From Halogranum amylolyticum (GTDB lineage Archaea > Halobacteriota > Halobacteria > Halobacteriales > Haloferacaceae): a stretch of DNA of 64,000 bases. Positions 10,020 to 19,741 of this stretch are shown piece after piece. The position numbers and the translations under genes are program-made. Within the stretch, counting starts at the first letter, position 1. Each line of letters starts with the position of its first letter. Location: the NCBI RefSeq assembly GCF_900110465.1, contig NZ_FODV01000015.1, positions 16,023 through 80,022 of the forward strand, written 5' to 3'. Below the pieces are notes generated by a model. It saw nothing but the letters and a program-made list of their open reading frames with translations. It searched no databases and had not been told where the DNA came from.

Positions 10020-10157
10020 AACCCGGCATTTTCATTGATGCGTCTTAAACCCACCTCCGCGTTGGCACTCACACCACGTCATGTTAAGATTCGTATCTAT
10101 TGTGGGATAGACGTTGATGCACGTAAGATACTTACAGCCGATGTACATGGTAGGAAT

Positions 10158-11411
10158 ATGGCGTTTCAGCAGCCACTCGATCAGATAGCTCCGAGCGTGT
10201 CTGAAGCCACCGAACGCGAACGTGAACGTCAGGAATCCACGTTGGGGATGATTGCCTCAGAGAATCACGTTTCGGAAGCCGTTCTCGAAGCTCAAGGAAG
10301 TGTTCTTACAAACAAATACGCAGAAGGATACCCTGGTAATCGGTACTACGGTGGGTGCCAACACGTCGACACCGTTGAACAGCTGGGAATCGATTATGCG
10401 AAGGAACTCTTCGGAGCCGATCACGTCAACGTACAGCCCCATAGCGGAACACAGGCCAACATGGCTGTATATTTCGCGGCCCTCGAACCAGGCGACAAGA
10501 TTCTGTCTCTATCGCTGTCACACGGGGGGCACCTCTCGCACGGTCACAATGTTAATTTCTCAGGTCAACTCTACGACGTCGAGCAGTACGAAGTCGACCC
10601 TGAAACGGGCTACATCGACTACGACGACTTGGAGGAGATGGCAAACGAATTTGACCCGGACATGATCGTCAGTGGGTCATCTGCATACCCACGAGAGTTC
10701 AGGTACGAGCGGATCGGCGAGATTGCAGACGACACCGACTCATATCACCTCGCTGACATTGCTCACGTAACGGGGCTTATCGCAGCCGATGTCCACTCCT
10801 CGCCAATCAACCATGCAGACTTCGTCACTGGGAGTACACACAAAACAATCCGTGCCGGCCGCGGCGGGCTAATCATGTGTGATCAGCAATACGCAGACGA
10901 CATTGACTCTGCAGTGTTCCCCGGTGCACAGGGAGGACCGCTGATGCATAACGTCGCCGGCAAAGCTGCAGGGTTTGCAGAAGCTCTGACCGACGAGTTC
11001 GAGGCATATGCAGAGCAAGTGCTTGCAAATGCGAAAACGCTTGCAAATGTGTTTGAAACGCGGGGGCTATCACTCGTTAGTGGTGGGACCGATAAGCATC
11101 TCCTGCTCGTGGATCTTCGCGAATCACATCCGGATATCACTGGCAAGCAGGCAGAATCATTACTCAGTGACGTCGGAATTATAGTCAATAAAAACACGGT
11201 ACCGGGAGAGACTCGATCACCAATGGTCACAAGTGGAATCCGTGTGGGGACGCCCGCTCTCACCACCCGAGGATTCAAAGAAGACGAGATGGAAACCGTC
11301 GCTGAACTCATCGTAGAGATTCTGGAGAACCCAGACAATCAAACCATCCAAGACCGCGTAACATCAACTGTAGAGGATCTCTGCGAGGAACTCCCGATTT
11401 ACAGCGAGTAG
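10158..11411 (+). CDS. glyA: Serine hydroxymethyltransferase
   Basis: GlyA interconverts serine plus THF and glycine plus methylene-THF. The 417-residue form starts at ATG 10158 (MAFQQPLDQIAPSV). A longer open frame reaches 9963 through a TTG, but it overlaps ridA and adds no family sequence. Visible features are MIASENHVSEAVLEAQGSVLTNKYAEGYPG, the glycine-rich SGTQANMAVY, and the PLP lysine K229 in GSTHKTIRAGRGG. In this setting it probably runs towards serine, using both glycine and methylene-THF from sarcosine oxidation. A decayed dehydratase copy follows directly downstream. Confidence 0.95.
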   Translation: MAFQQPLDQIAPSVSEATERERERQESTLGMIASENHVSEAVLEAQGSVLTNKYAEGYPGNRYYGGCQHVDTVEQLGIDYAKELFGADHVNVQPHSGTQANMAVYFAALEPGDKILSLSLSHGGHLSHGHNVNFSGQLYDVEQYEVDPETGYIDYDDLEEMANEFDPDMIVSGSSAYPREFRYERIGEIADDTDSYHLADIAHVTGLIAADVHSSPINHADFVTGSTHKTIRAGRGGLIMCDQQYADDIDSAVFPGAQGGPLMHNVAGKAAGFAEALTDEFEAYAEQVLANAKTLANVFETRGLSLVSGGTDKHLLLVDLRESHPDITGKQAESLLSDVGIIVNKNTVPGETRSPMVTSGIRVGTPALTTRGFKEDEMETVAELIVEILENPDNQTIQDRVTSTVEDLCEELPIYSE

Positions 11412-11445
11412 CTACCCACGGCTGAGTCGGGGGCTTGTTAGCAGA
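11412..11445 (-). repeat. IS200/IS605-type end motif next to glyA stop
   Basis: Read on the reverse strand, the bases carry ACAAGCCCCCGACTCAGCCG followed by TGGGT, an imperfect hairpin of the type TGACAAGCCC...GGGT seen at 45280-45305. It lies against the glyA stop codon and before a decayed dehydratase gene, so it may mark an old insertion boundary. Confidence 0.35.
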
Positions 11446-11483
11446 CTTCCATTCTATCTCCGAGATAAAAGAGGCGTGGACTC

Positions 11484-12075
11484 GATCATCGTGATGTCTA
11501 AGGCGCCCCCGCAGGCCGAAGGTGAATGCCACCCGCGAGTACGGCGCATGAGTTGACCACGCCGACCAAGATTTCTAGAAAGCGCTGACCCACGCTCAGG
11601 ACTCGTCGAGGACGACGCATCCGCATTCGTCCACGCTTCCGGCGACCCGGCCACCGTTGCGGGCAAGGTACTTGGCGTCGAGATGTGCGAGAACTGTGAC
11701 GTGAACACCGTGGAGGTCCCCGTCGGCGGCGGCAGTCTCATCTCGGGGATCGCGACGGCGTACAGCCACCTCTCGGCCAACACGTACGTCGACGATGTCT
11801 AGCCCAAGGAACCGCAACTGTCTCCGAGAGCCTTAACAAATGCATCCCTCTCACAATCGACTCCGTCAACACCATCGCTGATGGCATCGCCTCCGACGGG
11901 ATTTCGGAACTCACACTCTCACTGATCGAAGAACACGTCGATGAAGTTGTCACAGACACCGAAGCGAGATCGCCCGGGCAGTCTTCCTCTGTGAGCACAC
12001 GATACAGGTCGTGAGGGCACGGGTGCGGTGTCGGTCGCCGCCATCCTGAGCGAAGACCTCACGCCGGCAATCGAT
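11484..12075 (+). pseudogene. Decayed threonine/serine dehydratase
   Basis: Pieces of a PLP-dependent dehydratase can be read in changing frames: SIIVMSKAPPQAEG, DASAFVHASGDPATVAGK, VEVPVGGGSLISGIATAY, then in another frame IDSVNTIADGIASDGISELTLSLIEEHVDEVV, and SVAAILSEDL. They follow the same order as the intact dehydratase at 15558-16799 (for example GGGGLISGIS and VDTIADGIATGGISSLTLNLIEEHVDEVVTV). The lysine-containing N-terminal third is absent. Stops and frameshifts show it is dead. The position next to glyA suggests the original glyA-dehydratase pair was broken and the function kept by the other copy. Confidence 0.8.
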
Positions 12076-12123
12076 GTTAGCGTCGCGGTCAGCCGCCAAC
12101 GAGTCGAGAGAACGCGTATCGAC

Positions 12124-12273
12124 TCACGTCCATCGCTCCCGCACGTAGATCAAGATGCTCGCGCTCAGAAACAGACCACCGGCGATACCGAAATCTCCCG
12201 AGGTCATGAGTAACGCTCCAGTCACTATCAGTCCGACAGCCACGATCGCCAGCACCAGAGGTATAGCGTTCAT
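12124..12273 (-). CDS. 49-residue two-helix membrane micro-protein
   Basis: A short reverse-strand frame from ATG 12273 to a TGA at 12124-12126 encodes 49 residues. It has one hydrophobic segment near the start (IPLVLAIVAVGLIVTGALLM), a GDFGIAGG turn, and a second hydrophobic segment (LFLSASILIYV), ending in positive residues (RERW). Two transmembrane helices with a short loop are typical of haloarchaeal small membrane proteins. It lies inside an otherwise decayed intergenic region, so it may be a survivor or itself recently silenced. The function is unknown. Confidence 0.5.
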   Translation of the reverse strand: MNAIPLVLAIVAVGLIVTGALLMTSGDFGIAGGLFLSASILIYVRERWT

Positions 12274-12956
12274 CAGTTCTCCTACGAATTCGTCACCGTA
12301 AAACCCACTGTCAAAACCGATCCCATCGTATCAAGGCTGAAATGACCTCCTTAGAGCACCATCAGAACACTGACATCGCGGCTTTTTCGTTGGGATTTAT
12401 GAAGCGCGTGACGGTGTGGTCGATGCCACTGGGTCAAAAATACTTGAGTTCCCAGTAGTACCGAAACGACTCACGCGTCGTCCGCCCCCCGCACGTCAAC
12501 CGCGCGTTTGAATGTTGGATTTTGTGGTGCACTCGGGTTCTGCATACGGGACACCGAAAGCGAAACATTCTCGACCGAGGAACTGCTCAGCGGGCAAATC
12601 ACCTACACACAGGAGGCAGTTGATGGCGTCCCTTGGTAGGGATTGGTGGAGCTCGCTCGTACAGTTCGAGCATTTCTCCGCGACGGGTGATCCTTTCGCC
12701 CAGCCGATGTCACCATCGGCTGTGGTAGCTCGGCTTCAGGTATCTACAGTTGGATGTTTCCGGGGTCGTCGGCTCCGAGCGGTTCGGCCACGTGGTGACT
12801 GGTCCGCTTGAGTGCGTCAAAGCGGCGCGTGCGGTACCTCACTCATCGTAATTAATTGAGGTCGTCACCACGACATAGTACGACGATGTCCAATACAAAT
12901 AACACGTCGGAAAATCTGCGCAATTCTCGAAGCATTGCACTGAAACGATACCGAAT
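12274..12956. other. Decayed region without intact gene
   Basis: No intact frame is convincing over about 680 bases. Fragments on the forward strand look protein-like, for example TFSTEELLSGQITYTQEAVD near 12555-12615, soon followed by stops. This suggests one or more decayed genes that I cannot identify. Confidence 0.35.
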
Positions 12957-14711
12957 TCAGTCGTCGGCCACCTCTTCCCCCCTTGAGATATTCGTCACGA
13001 CGTCGCCGCCAGCGGAAGTCACCGCGATGTCCTCGCTATCGCTTACTTCCTGGATGTGGTCCCTGAACTCCTCGGATTCGAGGATCTCATATTCGTTTTT
13101 AAGCCCGAGATAAACGGTATAACACATTAACAGCAGGATGATCGCAAAGGGCAGACCGGTGGTGACCGCGGCAGTCTGCAACGCACCGAGACCGCCGCCG
13201 ATCAGCAACAGCGCCGCGATGCTGCCCTGGATGAGCGCCCAGAAGATGCGCTGGACCCTCGGTGCGTCGTGCTTTCCACCGGAGGTTAGGTGGTCAACCA
13301 CCAGCGATCCAGAGTCCGAGGAGGTGACGAAGAAGGTCACCACGAGGGTTGTGGCGAGAGTCGACGATAGGGCACTGAGAGGGTATTGTGACAGCATCGA
13401 GAACATTGCGATGGTCTGTCCCTGATTTGAGAGTGCCGCGAGAATGCCACCACCGGCGAGCTGGGCCGACAGCGCGCTCCCGCCGAACGTCGAGAGCCAC
13501 ATGAACGAAAACGCCGACGGAAGGATGAGCACCCCGAGGACGAACTCGCGGATGGTCCGACCCTTCGAGATGCGTGCGATGAACATTCCGACGAACGGTG
13601 CCCACGAAATCCACCAGCCCCAGTAGAAGATGGTCCACGACCCGAGGAAGGTCTTTGCGGATTTGCCTGCGAACGCCCCGGTGAAGAAACTCAGACTTGG
13701 CAGGCTGATGAAGTATACACCGAGACCGTTGACGAGACCACTGAGGATGTAGAGTGTCGGGCCGACGAGGAGCAAGAACCCGAGCATGAGGAACATGAAA
13801 TAGACGTTGATGGTACTCAAACGTTTCACGCCGTTGTCGAGACCTGCTGCCACGGAAGCCGTCGCGATGAGCGTGATGACGGCGATAAGCGCGACCTGTG
13901 GGAAGGTCCCGACCGGGATACCGATCCCGAGCAGTTCCTTCCCCACGATGTTGAGGCCGGTGTTGATTTGTTTGACTCCCAGTCCGAGTGAGGTCGAGAG
14001 GCCAAACAGCGTGGCGAACACCGACACGAGGTCGATAAGGTGGCCCGGCCAGCTGTAGATGCGCTCGCCTAACAGCGGCCAGAAGATTGACCGGAACGTC
14101 AACGGGAGTCCGCGGTTGAACGAGAAAAACGCCAGCCCGAGACCCACAAGCGCGTAGGTAGCCCACGGGTGAAGACCCCAGTGGAAGAACGTTTGGGCGA
14201 AGGCGGGACCCGCCGCCGCAGCCGTATTCGACGTCGCGCTGCCGGCGAAAAACGGCGGGATACTATCGAAGTAATACATCGGCTCGGCCACACTGAAGAA
14301 CATTAGACCGATACCCATCCCAGCGCTGAACAGCATTGCCATCCAAGAGAAGGTGCTAAACTCTTTTTCCGCCTCGACGCCACCGATCCTAATCTGCCCG
14401 TACTTACTCACTGCGAAATAGAGGACAACGATGATGAAGATATTCACTACAGCGATGTAAAACCAGCCGAAATATGTGTTGATACCGTTGAAAATAGCTG
14501 TATAAAACGATGAGACTTCGCCTCCGAGTAAGAGGGTCACCGCGACGAACAATGCAATGATGACCAGCGCGACGGGGAACACAATGGGATGGATATCGAA
14601 GCCATACCCCTGTAGGTTCGTGTCCCCGGGTTTGCGGTCGGAATCGGGATGAAACAGCTCTACTTGAAGGCCGTCGGACATCTCGCCAGTGGTTTTTTCG
14701 GAATCAGCCAT
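12957..14711 (-). CDS. BCCT-family betaine/choline/carnitine transporter
   Basis: This 584-residue carrier has about twelve transmembrane segments and the BCCT landmarks GMGIGLMFFSVAEP and the signature SWTIFYWGWWISWAPF, with the tryptophan-rich substrate box. FFHWGLHPWATYALVGLGLAFFSFNRGLP also matches the family. A long soluble acidic C-terminal tail ends in EEVADD. BCCT carriers import quaternary amines, usually by Na+ or H+ symport. Surrounded by betaine demethylation genes, glycine betaine is the likeliest substrate, though choline or carnitine cannot be excluded. Here it would supply carbon and nitrogen, possibly as well as osmoprotectant. Confidence 0.92.
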   Translation of the reverse strand: MADSEKTTGEMSDGLQVELFHPDSDRKPGDTNLQGYGFDIHPIVFPVALVIIALFVAVTLLLGGEVSSFYTAIFNGINTYFGWFYIAVVNIFIIVVLYFAVSKYGQIRIGGVEAEKEFSTFSWMAMLFSAGMGIGLMFFSVAEPMYYFDSIPPFFAGSATSNTAAAAGPAFAQTFFHWGLHPWATYALVGLGLAFFSFNRGLPLTFRSIFWPLLGERIYSWPGHLIDLVSVFATLFGLSTSLGLGVKQINTGLNIVGKELLGIGIPVGTFPQVALIAVITLIATASVAAGLDNGVKRLSTINVYFMFLMLGFLLLVGPTLYILSGLVNGLGVYFISLPSLSFFTGAFAGKSAKTFLGSWTIFYWGWWISWAPFVGMFIARISKGRTIREFVLGVLILPSAFSFMWLSTFGGSALSAQLAGGGILAALSNQGQTIAMFSMLSQYPLSALSSTLATTLVVTFFVTSSDSGSLVVDHLTSGGKHDAPRVQRIFWALIQGSIAALLLIGGGLGALQTAAVTTGLPFAIILLLMCYTVYLGLKNEYEILESEEFRDHIQEVSDSEDIAVTSAGGDVVTNISRGEEVADD

Positions 14712-14810
14712 CTACTTTCTCCGTCTTGGATTCGCTACCGATTTCGTGTAGTCCAGGTTGTGTGTTATCATTGTGTCCTCACAATTGGTTCGTGCGTAAT
14801 CACTCGTTTA

Positions 14811-14838
14811 GTTTTTATACTCATTTATCGTGATGAGT
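14811..14838 (-). promoter_or_regulatory. TATA box and palindrome upstream of the BCCT gene
   Basis: On the reverse strand a GTATAAAAAC box lies about 100 bases before the transporter ATG, implying a leader of roughly 75 bases. Directly upstream is the inverted repeat ACTCAT-N8-ATGAGT (14819-14838), placed where an archaeal regulator could block or recruit TBP/TFB. The sites are seen; the regulatory role is inferred. Confidence 0.4.
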
Positions 14839-15239
14839 GCGTAGGTTCGTGAGAGCCGTCAGGAATTCGTCAATCGGAGCTACATTTCGTAGGGCTCGGG
14901 TTTTGCTGGACACAATTCCTATGCCCTGTCGTCTCGCCTGTGACGCATTCTCTGACCATGCTCCTACCAAACATGTCCTACACTATCAGTAATAAACATT
15001 CGGTGGTCGCACAAATACTCCCGAGTCTGTCATGATAAAGTCTACTGTCCAGCCTGATATCGATAACATCAACCGTGTTCCCAGTAATCACACACTTACG
15101 AACCATATCTTTCTAAGAGAGGAATCGGGTGTATCGACTGCATTCACGGAAGTAAGACGGATCGAATAACCGAGAAGCAGCGGCGGAGAACGGAGTTTCA
15201 CGCTGACCGCCGAGGGAAGCGACGTGCCCTCCCATGCGC
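14839..15239. other. Intergenic region, nothing recognised
   Basis: About 400 bases without a supportable gene or obvious repeat lie between the transporter promoter and a TnpB relic. Confidence 0.4.
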
Positions 15240-15540
15240 GATCGTATTACGACGCCCGGGAGTATGGCCCTGTTGCGGTCGAAGATCAGAACATGAGGGT
15301 AATGATGAAGTCATCGGCGAAAAACTGCAACACTGCGTCTGCCATGGGACGAATATCCATCTCGTCACTCGAATACAGGTACGAACGCGAGGGAACGCAT
15401 TTTGTGGCGGTCAAACTGCGGGGACGACCAAAGAATGGGCGGTGTGCGGCGCTTCAGTGAACAAGCCGTTGTGGACTTATGGACACTCCTATCTCACTTG
15501 TTGTTTGAGACGGGGGATCACCGCCCGTTGTCTTCATCAC
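15240..15540 (+). pseudogene. C-terminal relic of an IS1341-type TnpB
   Basis: The frames YEREGTHFVAVKLRG and MCGASVNKPLWTYGHSYLTC match the zinc-finger end of haloarchaeal TnpB proteins (compare VSCGTSTEKPLWVREHSCLA at about 34740-34805). Stops, lost cysteines and frame changes show decay. It abuts the 3' end of the dehydratase gene. Confidence 0.6.
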
Positions 15541-15557
15541 ATTTATCCTTGCTATGC

Positions 15558-16799
15558 TCACTTTCGGTTCATTTCTTCGACATCGTATCCTTCGGCTCGA
15601 ATAGACTCAACAATTGACCGCGCATGTTCCGTGCCGCTGGTTTCGACCTCAAACACGAGATACGCTTCACCGATGGTCAGATCATCCACTGACCGATCAT
15701 GCCGGACGGTGCGGATATTTGCACCGTGGTTAGCAATTACACCAGAGACCTCATTCATCTTCCCTACAGTATCCTCGATTCGTACACGCAATTGCAGAAG
15801 TTGTTCGCGTTCTGTCAGTGCGTGAATTAGGACTGTCTGAAGCATGGTCATGTCGAGATTACCGCCACAGAGTAGTGGCATGACCGTCTCATCACGTACG
15901 TCAAGATCATCACTGAGGATGGCTGCGACAGACGCTGCCGCAGCGCCCTCGACAACTTGCTTTGCTCGCTCTAGCAGTAAAAGAATTGCACGCGAGATTT
16001 CTGAGTCGGTAACAGTAACAACCTCGTCAACGTGCTCCTCGATAAGATTGAGGGTGAGCGACGAGATCCCGCCAGTTGCGATACCGTCAGCTATAGTGTC
16101 GACCTCGTCAAGCGTCACAGGAACGCCTTTATCAAGGCTTTCGTGGACGGTTTCAGCTCCAACCGCCTGAACGCCGACAATACGCGTTTCTGGCGACAGT
16201 TGCTTGAGAGCTGTCGAGATACCACTGATGAGTCCCCCGCCACCGATGGGGATAACGACCGTATCGACGTCTGGGCAGTCCTCATGCATTTCGACGCCCA
16301 AAGTACCCTGCCCGGCAACGATGTCGCGATCGTCGTATGCGTGGACGAACTCAGCATCGTCGTTTTGGGTTGCTTGGTTCTGTGCGTATTCCATCGCATC
16401 TTGGAAGTCCTGTCCAACGAGCTCGACAGTTGCACCGTAGTCGCGAGTTGCATCTACTTTCGCCTGTGGTGCGGTCTTCGGCATCACGATTGTCGAGTTT
16501 GCACCACACTTTGTAGCTGCAAGCGCTACACCTTGTGCATGGTTTCCCGCACTAGCAGCAACGAACTCCTCAATTCCATCTTCGACGTCTTGCTTTATTT
16601 TATTGTATGCACCTCTTGTCTTGAACGACCCTGTCCATTGGAGATGCTCCATCTTTAGGTACACTTCTCCGCCAACAAATTCGCCAAGCGATGTGCTTTG
16701 CTCGACTGGTGTTCTCTTGACTACTGTCTTGTCGTCTAATCGTTCGTTTGCTCGTTCGATATCCTCGTACTCGATAAGAACTTCTTGGGGTTTGCTCAT
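15558..16799 (-). CDS. ilvA: Threonine/serine dehydratase (PLP, with C-terminal ACT-like domain)
   Basis: A 413-residue fold-type II PLP enzyme. The Schiff-base lysine lies in TGSFKTRGAYNKI (about residue 61), the substrate loop is ASAGNHAQGVALAA, and the phosphate-binding glycines are PIGGGGLISGIS. From about residue 330 an ACT-like domain follows (LRVRIEDTVGKMNEVSGVIANHGANI). It deaminates threonine to 2-oxobutyrate or serine to pyruvate; sequence alone does not separate these. In this cluster, serine made by GlyA from betaine-derived glycine is a sensible substrate, and RidA nearby fits the aminoacrylate intermediate. The start at 16799 (MSKPQEVLIEYEDIERAN) is a clear ATG. Confidence 0.88.
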   Translation of the reverse strand: MSKPQEVLIEYEDIERANERLDDKTVVKRTPVEQSTSLGEFVGGEVYLKMEHLQWTGSFKTRGAYNKIKQDVEDGIEEFVAASAGNHAQGVALAATKCGANSTIVMPKTAPQAKVDATRDYGATVELVGQDFQDAMEYAQNQATQNDDAEFVHAYDDRDIVAGQGTLGVEMHEDCPDVDTVVIPIGGGGLISGISTALKQLSPETRIVGVQAVGAETVHESLDKGVPVTLDEVDTIADGIATGGISSLTLNLIEEHVDEVVTVTDSEISRAILLLLERAKQVVEGAAAASVAAILSDDLDVRDETVMPLLCGGNLDMTMLQTVLIHALTEREQLLQLRVRIEDTVGKMNEVSGVIANHGANIRTVRHDRSVDDLTIGEAYLVFEVETSGTEHARSIVESIRAEGYDVEEMNRK

Positions 16800-16885
16800 T
16801 ATGTCTCCGTGGTAACGCTGTTCTGGTGGTCGATTCGATCTCGTCGATGGTGACTTTTCTATGGAATTTACACCACTGATAAGCG

Positions 16886-19447
16886 TTATCTGATAATCTT
16901 GTTTCGACCCGAGTCAAACAGAGGTTCGTCACGTACCGTGGCGTCGTAGTATTCTCCTTCGCATTGGACCTGAACAGAAGTCCCAGTCTCGGCTAATTCT
17001 GCCGGTAGGTACGTATAGACGATCGATTCCTCGACACTGTACCCATAGTTTCCGGCTTGTACGTAACCGACAGCCTCACCGCTCTTCAGGATTGGACGGC
17101 CACTTAACATGATGTCCGTTGAGTTGTCGAGGGTAAGGCAAGCAACCTGCTTGTCAAGGCCGGTCTCCTTCTCCTCAACTAAGGCTTCTTTCCCGATGAA
17201 ATCAGTCTCAAGGTCAACTGCAAAAGGAAGCCCTGCAGCGAGCGGATTGACGTCAGTATCGATATCTGTTCCCCAGAGTCGGAAGCCTTTCTCGAGACGC
17301 ATTGACTCGAGCGCTCCGCCACCCATCGGTCTGATATTCAAATCTTGCCCGGCCTCCCAGAGGGTATTCCACAGCTTCTGTCCGTACTCGGACGGTGCCC
17401 AGAGTTCCCAACCGAGCTCGCCAACGTACGAAACTCGGAGCGCGATGACAGGCACATCGCCGACGTACATTCGCTTACTACTGAAGTACGAGAACTCATC
17501 GTTGGAGACATCAGCATCGGTGACACGCTGAAGTAAGAGTCGCGAGTCAGGTCCCCAAAGCCCGATGGTACATTTCGCGGATTCCTCAACTGTGACCGAA
17601 ACAGTGTCTGGTGCGTGTTGCTTAATCCACGAACCGTGGATTCCCGGAGAGTTGCCACCACCAGTCGTCACCATGTATTCGCTCTCGCCAAGACAGACAA
17701 CGGTAAGGTCAGCAATGATAGTACCGCCCTCGTTTAGCATTGTCGTGTAACGGACCTTTCCTGGCGTGAGATCCATACCGTTGCTACAGATTCGTTGGAG
17801 GAACTCACCGGCATCCGGCCCCTCAACCATGATCGAGCTGAACGTAGTCATATCGAACATGGAGACGTGCTCACGTGTATGGAGGTGTTCAGCCGCTTCG
17901 ATAGGAGAGCGGTTGACACTTTGCCAGCCATCCTGATCAGGAATCTGATCTTCATATTTCTCGACGAGATCCTCGTTGTAATCGTACCACTGGGGACTCT
18001 CCCAGCCACCACTCTGGTAGAACTCTGCGCCGAGTTCTTGTTGTTGCTGGTAGAACGGGCTAACTCGCATCCCCCGGTGGTTATCTGGTTGCCAGCGTGG
18101 CTCAACGATACTGTAGACTTGCTCGTATCGTTTGCCACCTCGGTCCATGAAGTAGTCCTTACTTCCTGCATGTGGCTCGAATCGAGCAACATGGATTCCA
18201 CTTGTGTCGACTGGTCCCGAGGGAAGACGTGGGACGCCGTTTTCCATCCATTCGGCGAGAATCTTCCCGTAGCCACCTGAGTGCGTCCACCAGATAGCTA
18301 ATGCAGTCCACAGACCGTCGACCTTCGGCGTCTCGCCAAGAACCGGCATTCCGTCGGGCGTATAAACGAAAATCCCGTTCTCGGTGATTTGGAACTCTTT
18401 GTTTTCTGTGTCGGGAAGTAGTTCGTTGAACGCCTGTTGTGCTGATTTCTCTCGGTTAGGATGGGTCGGCTTCGTCCAGTGTTTCTCGGTGAAGCTATGA
18501 ACTGACGCTTGGCTTTCTTCGGAATTAGTCCCCATCTCATCGGGGTCAACGACTAGAGATTCGTGATTGTACGAACCGAGGCCGTATCCGTCACCATGCG
18601 TCCGGAAGTAGAGCGAGTTATCCTGGTCACGTCCGACCGGTCGATCTGGAGGCTGCGACATTGCCTCGGTTATTCCCTGGTCACCGGGTATCTCTAAATC
18701 CGCGGTTGCTTCGCCATGTGGTCTGCGGGAACCAGTGAGTTCATCTAGCGGTTCAGTGACCACGTACTGGTGTTCGACGGGCGCAATTGGAAGATCAAGA
18801 CCAGCCATCTTTCCAGTCTGATACGCCCAATTGTTCGTCGCAAGCACACACCGATTGCACTCAATGCGGCCCCGATTGGTCACAACAGCCTGCACTTCGT
18901 CGCCCGAGACCTCGATATCTACCACTTCAGTATTACCGAAGAAATCGGCCGAAGACGTCTGCATATACCACGCAAGGGCTTGCGTGCTATCTACTCGTCC
19001 ATCGGTGGGAGAGTAATAACCACCCAAGATTTCGTCCTCGTTAACGAGCGGAAGGTGCTCAGTGACTTCCTCGGGTTCGAGCAGTTCCGGTTGTGGGAGT
19101 CCGTATGATTTTGCCCACTCAACACGTCGTTGAAGGAAATCCATTCGTTTCTCCGAACGGGCGAGTTCTATGCCGCCCACCTCGTCGTATGCTCCAGCCT
19201 CTTTCAGTAGTCGGCTTGTATAATGAGCCGTCTTGGTCTGTATCTTTGACGGCGATGTCTGGAACATAATTCCTGGTGCATGCGTTGATGACCCACCGGT
19301 GACTGGGAGCGGTCCTTGATCAATGATGGTAACATCCTCTGCACCTAGCTCTGTAAGGTGATATGCGACACTACAGCCCACAGCCCCGGCACCAACAATT
19401 ACCGTATCTGTCTGAGAGGGGTGAGTCTCTCTGTGCATATGTCTCAT
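16886..19447 (-). CDS. Dimethylglycine/sarcosine oxidase-dehydrogenase, copy 1
   Basis: An 853-residue bifunctional enzyme. The N-terminal FAD domain has DTVIVGAGAVGCSVAYHL, and GGSSTHAPGIMFQ carries the His (about H56) at the position that binds FAD covalently in dimethylglycine oxidase. The C-terminal half is a GcvT-like folate domain (from about residue 470; SPQWYDYNEDL, ATFSS-type segment DMTTFSSIMVEGPDAGEFLQ, GELGWELWAPSEYG). It oxidatively removes a methyl group from dimethylglycine or sarcosine and transfers it to THF as methylene-THF. Its length matches Arthrobacter DMGO (about 830). A paralog lies at 22374-24947; the substrate split between them is unknown. An alternative ATG lies three codons downstream. 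Confidence 0.88.
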   Translation of the reverse strand: MRHMHRETHPSQTDTVIVGAGAVGCSVAYHLTELGAEDVTIIDQGPLPVTGGSSTHAPGIMFQTSPSKIQTKTAHYTSRLLKEAGAYDEVGGIELARSEKRMDFLQRRVEWAKSYGLPQPELLEPEEVTEHLPLVNEDEILGGYYSPTDGRVDSTQALAWYMQTSSADFFGNTEVVDIEVSGDEVQAVVTNRGRIECNRCVLATNNWAYQTGKMAGLDLPIAPVEHQYVVTEPLDELTGSRRPHGEATADLEIPGDQGITEAMSQPPDRPVGRDQDNSLYFRTHGDGYGLGSYNHESLVVDPDEMGTNSEESQASVHSFTEKHWTKPTHPNREKSAQQAFNELLPDTENKEFQITENGIFVYTPDGMPVLGETPKVDGLWTALAIWWTHSGGYGKILAEWMENGVPRLPSGPVDTSGIHVARFEPHAGSKDYFMDRGGKRYEQVYSIVEPRWQPDNHRGMRVSPFYQQQQELGAEFYQSGGWESPQWYDYNEDLVEKYEDQIPDQDGWQSVNRSPIEAAEHLHTREHVSMFDMTTFSSIMVEGPDAGEFLQRICSNGMDLTPGKVRYTTMLNEGGTIIADLTVVCLGESEYMVTTGGGNSPGIHGSWIKQHAPDTVSVTVEESAKCTIGLWGPDSRLLLQRVTDADVSNDEFSYFSSKRMYVGDVPVIALRVSYVGELGWELWAPSEYGQKLWNTLWEAGQDLNIRPMGGGALESMRLEKGFRLWGTDIDTDVNPLAAGLPFAVDLETDFIGKEALVEEKETGLDKQVACLTLDNSTDIMLSGRPILKSGEAVGYVQAGNYGYSVEESIVYTYLPAELAETGTSVQVQCEGEYYDATVRDEPLFDSGRNKIIR

Positions 19448-19741
19448 TCACCACTCCATCTGTTGTTCGTATAAGTGCAACGGTCATTTAAGTGAGTCAC
19501 CATCACTTGACGTCCCAAAATCCCAAGCAGAGAAGAAACACATGAGAAAGACTCCTTGATAACAATGTGAACCACAAACTATCATTTGGATTGTATTTAG
19601 ACGCTCTGAGAGAAGTATTCAGGTGAGATTAGCATCGAATAGGTCAAACAACCAGTCAAAGGTGAAGTAAAATACTACGGGCTAAGTGGCTCATGGGACT
19701 CTGCTTCGACTGCCTGTAGACCTGCTCAAGTTCGCTTTGGC

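Noticed and set aside
9963..10157. N-terminal extension of GlyA from a TTG
   Set aside because: It overlaps the divergent ridA start and has no similarity to GlyA; ATG 10158 gives the normal length.
13294..14166. 290-codon reverse-strand frame inside the transporter gene
   Set aside because: It is Arg/His/Pro-rich, a shadow of the GC-rich BCCT gene in another frame.
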